A DNA stretch of 24,380 bases from JBBTIS01 sp038059855 (GTDB lineage Bacteria > Elusimicrobiota > Elusimicrobia > JACQPE01): positions 1 to 24,380 of the forward strand of contig CAYHKQ010000038.1 in the NCBI GenBank assembly GCA_964357255.1. The letters are read 5' to 3'. The notes under the pieces were generated by a model that was not told the DNA's origin, ran no database searches, and saw only the letters and a program-made list of their open reading frames with translations. The translations under genes were made by a program, and so were the position numbers. Below are positions 22,815-24,380 of this stretch, piece by piece; position 1 is the first letter of the stretch, and the number at the start of each line of letters is the position of its first letter.

Positions 22815-23966
22815 ATGACTAAAAAATACGTTCTAACGGCCCTGATTCTTGGGGCTTTCGCCGCAACGCTAACGCCTAGGGTTTACGCTTGGGGCTTGGG
22901 CCTGAGCGCGGGAAATCCACAAGGCCATTCTGATGCTAAGGATGTTGCCAAGGATGCCAAGGATGCTGAGTGCGCGAAAACATGGAACTATTGGAAACCA
23001 TTTTGCGCCGGTTATCGTAGACAAATAGAAAATGAAAAAGCGGAGGAAAGAAAGAAACAGGCCTGTATCAAGTCAAACTTTAAAAGGAACGATTGCCAGA
23101 AATACAAGGATGAACCGCAGGCGGCCGCACCCGCAACGCAGGCTGATCCTACCCCAGAGGCTTGTCTTCAAGGGCCTACGTTTGACCCGATAAAATGTGC
23201 GCAATCGCCTAATAAAAAAGATGACCTTAAACCATATGCATCTGCTCCCATTCAAAGCGGTAAAAATGGAGAGGCTGCCGAAAGCGCCAATGGCGGCCCG
23301 AATGAGAAAAAACCAGCCGCCCCTCCTAAGTCGAATGATTCTGCAAAACCAGACAGCGCCGTGGACGCGACGCAATGCCCGCTACGACAAATTTTTGACG
23401 GTAGCAAATGCGTGGATAAACCCGCGGTCGCAGGCCCGGTGAATGCTACGCCCGCCCCCGACCCCGTTGCCGGGGCCCAAGAGCCTGGAACCACGCAATC
23501 GGGCGATCGGGCGGATGTGCCTCAACCAGATAAGAACAATTTATCCAGCGCAAACGCAGAGGAAGAATCAAGTCCGTGGTATTCCATCTTCAAGAAACCG
23601 ACTTTTTATGTCGGCGTGGGGGCCGCGGGCGCCGCGATCGGGCTGTCGGCTGCGTTTGGCGCGCCTGCCGGTCTCGCCTTGGCGCTCGGAGCCGGATTGG
23701 GCGGAGTCTTTGCCCTTTCCTGGCTATTCGCTAAATTGTTCGCCAAAGAAGATAATTTTCTATATGCGCTTTGGCCTACGCTTTTGGCCGGCGGCCTAGC
23801 CTTGTTCGGCTTTTTAGCTCCCGGAGGAGGCTTAATTGCCGCTATTGCCGGCGGGATTGCAGGTTTTGCTTTGGGCAATATGCCTGCTCTAGAAACCGGA
23901 ATTGAAAAGAACGCAACCGAGGACGCTATCGAAGCCCAAGCAAAGGAGAATTCCGTAGCCGAATAA
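22815..23966 (+). CDS. Exported Cys-loop protein with four C-terminal TM helices, unknown function
   Basis: About 383 residues (386 if the ATG at 22806 is used); not recognised. The signal peptide is followed by a cleavage site near VYA-WG. Counting from 22806, it has exactly eight Cys, in four pairs: C56/C67, C87/C97, C120/C131 and C191/C202, spaced x10, x9, x10 and x10. The last two modules resemble small disulphide loops of the C-x-FD-x-KC type (PTFDPIKC, IFDGSKC). Between and after them are Pro/Ala/Asp-rich linkers. Residues ~265-358 form about four Gly/Ala-rich membrane helices (GAPAGLALALGAGLGGVFALSW) that resemble the C-terminus of the upstream protein. A short acidic tail ends the protein. 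It lies 22 bp after the upstream gene. The last 78 bp overlap the opposite recombinase frame. Confidence 0.82.
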   Translation: MTKKYVLTALILGAFAATLTPRVYAWGLGLSAGNPQGHSDAKDVAKDAKDAECAKTWNYWKPFCAGYRRQIENEKAEERKKQACIKSNFKRNDCQKYKDEPQAAAPATQADPTPEACLQGPTFDPIKCAQSPNKKDDLKPYASAPIQSGKNGEAAESANGGPNEKKPAAPPKSNDSAKPDSAVDATQCPLRQIFDGSKCVDKPAVAGPVNATPAPDPVAGAQEPGTTQSGDRADVPQPDKNNLSSANAEEESSPWYSIFKKPTFYVGVGAAGAAIGLSAAFGAPAGLALALGAGLGGVFALSWLFAKLFAKEDNFLYALWPTLLAGGLALFGFLAPGGGLIAAIAGGIAGFALGNMPALETGIEKNATEDAIEAQAKENSVAE

Positions 23967-24380
23967 AGATTCCCAACCGCGTACTCTCCCTCCCGCTCCT
24001 CGGGGCTTCTGCAAAGAACCCCGAGGAGTTTGTTTTCTATTTGCCACTATTTCGGAAGAAGAGGGAGAGTGAGGAGGACTCGGAGGTGGTTTGTTGTTGC
24101 CACCAGAATCAGAGTCAGGATCATCGTCTTCGGGCTTATTAGGAGCTTTAGTAGAAGGCAGATAATATAGGTCAATGGCAATCTCCTGCTTTCCGATGGT
24201 GATCTTTTCCAGAATCTCCTCAATAATGGCTCTTTTGGTTTCTGGGTCTAGGTCTGGCCAGCGGGAGTAGAGGTCTCTGGCTTCGGAAATAACTTGATCC
24301 TTGGATTGGAGATTGACCTTGAGAAAGTCTAGCTCTCCCTGAAGTTCCGGGATTTGGCTCTGAACCTGCTCAAAGCGCTG
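23889..24380 (-). CDS. Serine recombinase, C-terminal part (N-terminal part outside window)
   Basis: A minus-strand frame enters from the right edge and is open to a TAG at 23889-23891 (163 codons). The first ~80 residues match the C-terminus of large serine recombinases: a coiled coil (IPELQGELDFLKVNLQSKD, VISEARDLYSRWPDLDPETK) followed by the typical strand end RAIIEEILEKITIGKQEIAIDLYYLP. These enzymes integrate or invert DNA through a serine-protein intermediate; the catalytic domain is outside the window. After LYYLPS the protein continues with an acidic then Pro/Ser-rich tail (DDDPDSDSGG, PPPSPPHSPSSS). It reads through the convergent gene's terminator and into that gene by 78 bp. The true C-terminus is uncertain: the last ~50 residues may be fortuitous. 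Confidence 0.82.
   Translation of the reverse strand, partial: QRFEQVQSQIPELQGELDFLKVNLQSKDQVISEARDLYSRWPDLDPETKRAIIEEILEKITIGKQEIAIDLYYLPSTKAPNKPEDDDPDSDSGGNNKPPPSPPHSPSSSEIVANRKQTPRGSLQKPRGAGGRVRGWESLFGYGILLCLGFDSVLGCVLFNSGF
23996..24036 (+). terminator. Rho-independent terminator of the exported-protein cluster
   Basis: The arms CTCCTCGGGG (23996-24005) and CCCCGAGGAG (24019-24028) pair perfectly, extended by TT/AA across a bulged C, and are followed by TTTGTTTT. It lies 30 bp after the last exported gene. On the minus strand there is no T-run, so it should stop only + strand transcription. Confidence 0.9.

Noticed and set aside
23073..23375. Minus-strand open frame opposite the Cys-loop protein
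   Set aside because: It is an antisense shadow with Arg-rich composition and no ribosome-binding site; the plus-strand gene has a signal peptide and regular Cys spacing.

Overview
The window reads as a chromosomal segment from a Gram-negative bacterium with a typical diderm envelope. It carries an LptE-type LPS-assembly lipoprotein, apolipoprotein N-acyltransferase, several Sec-exported proteins, and the order leuS-lptE-holA-(rpsT)-murJ, of which leuS-lptE-holA also occurs in E. coli. The tight packing, the compact variants of UvrC and MurJ, and the overall gene style suggest Elusimicrobiota or a related poorly cultured phylum. That assignment is inference; no rRNA or other decisive marker lies in the window.

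Layout. Positions 1-4717 (+) form a densely packed, probably co-transcribed run: the 3' part of pheT, a small coiled-coil gene, zapA, a small CxxC coiled-coil gene, rarA, a farnesyl/geranylgeranyl diphosphate synthase gene and tlyA. Most junctions overlap by a few bases. Positions 4746-9044 (+) hold leuS-lptE-holA. rpsT (-) converges on holA and overlaps its 3' end. murJ (+) is divergent from rpsT. It is followed by a compact uvrC, an active/inactive pair of M16 peptidase genes and a small alkyltransferase-domain gene (10761-15412). A single-TM hypothetical gene (-) lies at 15427-16074, and secA and lnt (+) fill 16193-20362.

Accessory end. From about 20363 the content changes to four unrecognised genes for exported proteins (20429-23966), closed by a strong rho-independent terminator. 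Three of the four share one architecture: signal peptide, extracytoplasmic low-complexity region, and Gly/Ala-rich transmembrane hairpins at the C-terminus. The two larger ones look paralogous in the membrane part. One carries four evenly spaced Cys-x9-10-Cys loops. The larger pair is preceded by three inverted-repeat dyads spaced about 24-25 bp apart. At the right edge, on the minus strand, is the C-terminal part of a large serine recombinase, so this end may lie next to a mobile element or phase-variable locus.

How the genes work together. The left and middle parts are housekeeping: tRNA charging (PheT, LeuS), divisome (ZapA), replication and repair (RarA, HolA, UvrC, alkyltransferase), isoprenoid and lipid II flow (prenyl synthase, MurJ), ribosome (S20, TlyA), and envelope biogenesis (LptE, SecA, Lnt). 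The right part is an undescribed set of envelope proteins that would depend on Sec export. Several start codons (rpsT, leuS, murJ) lie 6-7 nt after a -10-like hexamer without a Shine-Dalgarno sequence, which suggests leaderless mRNAs.
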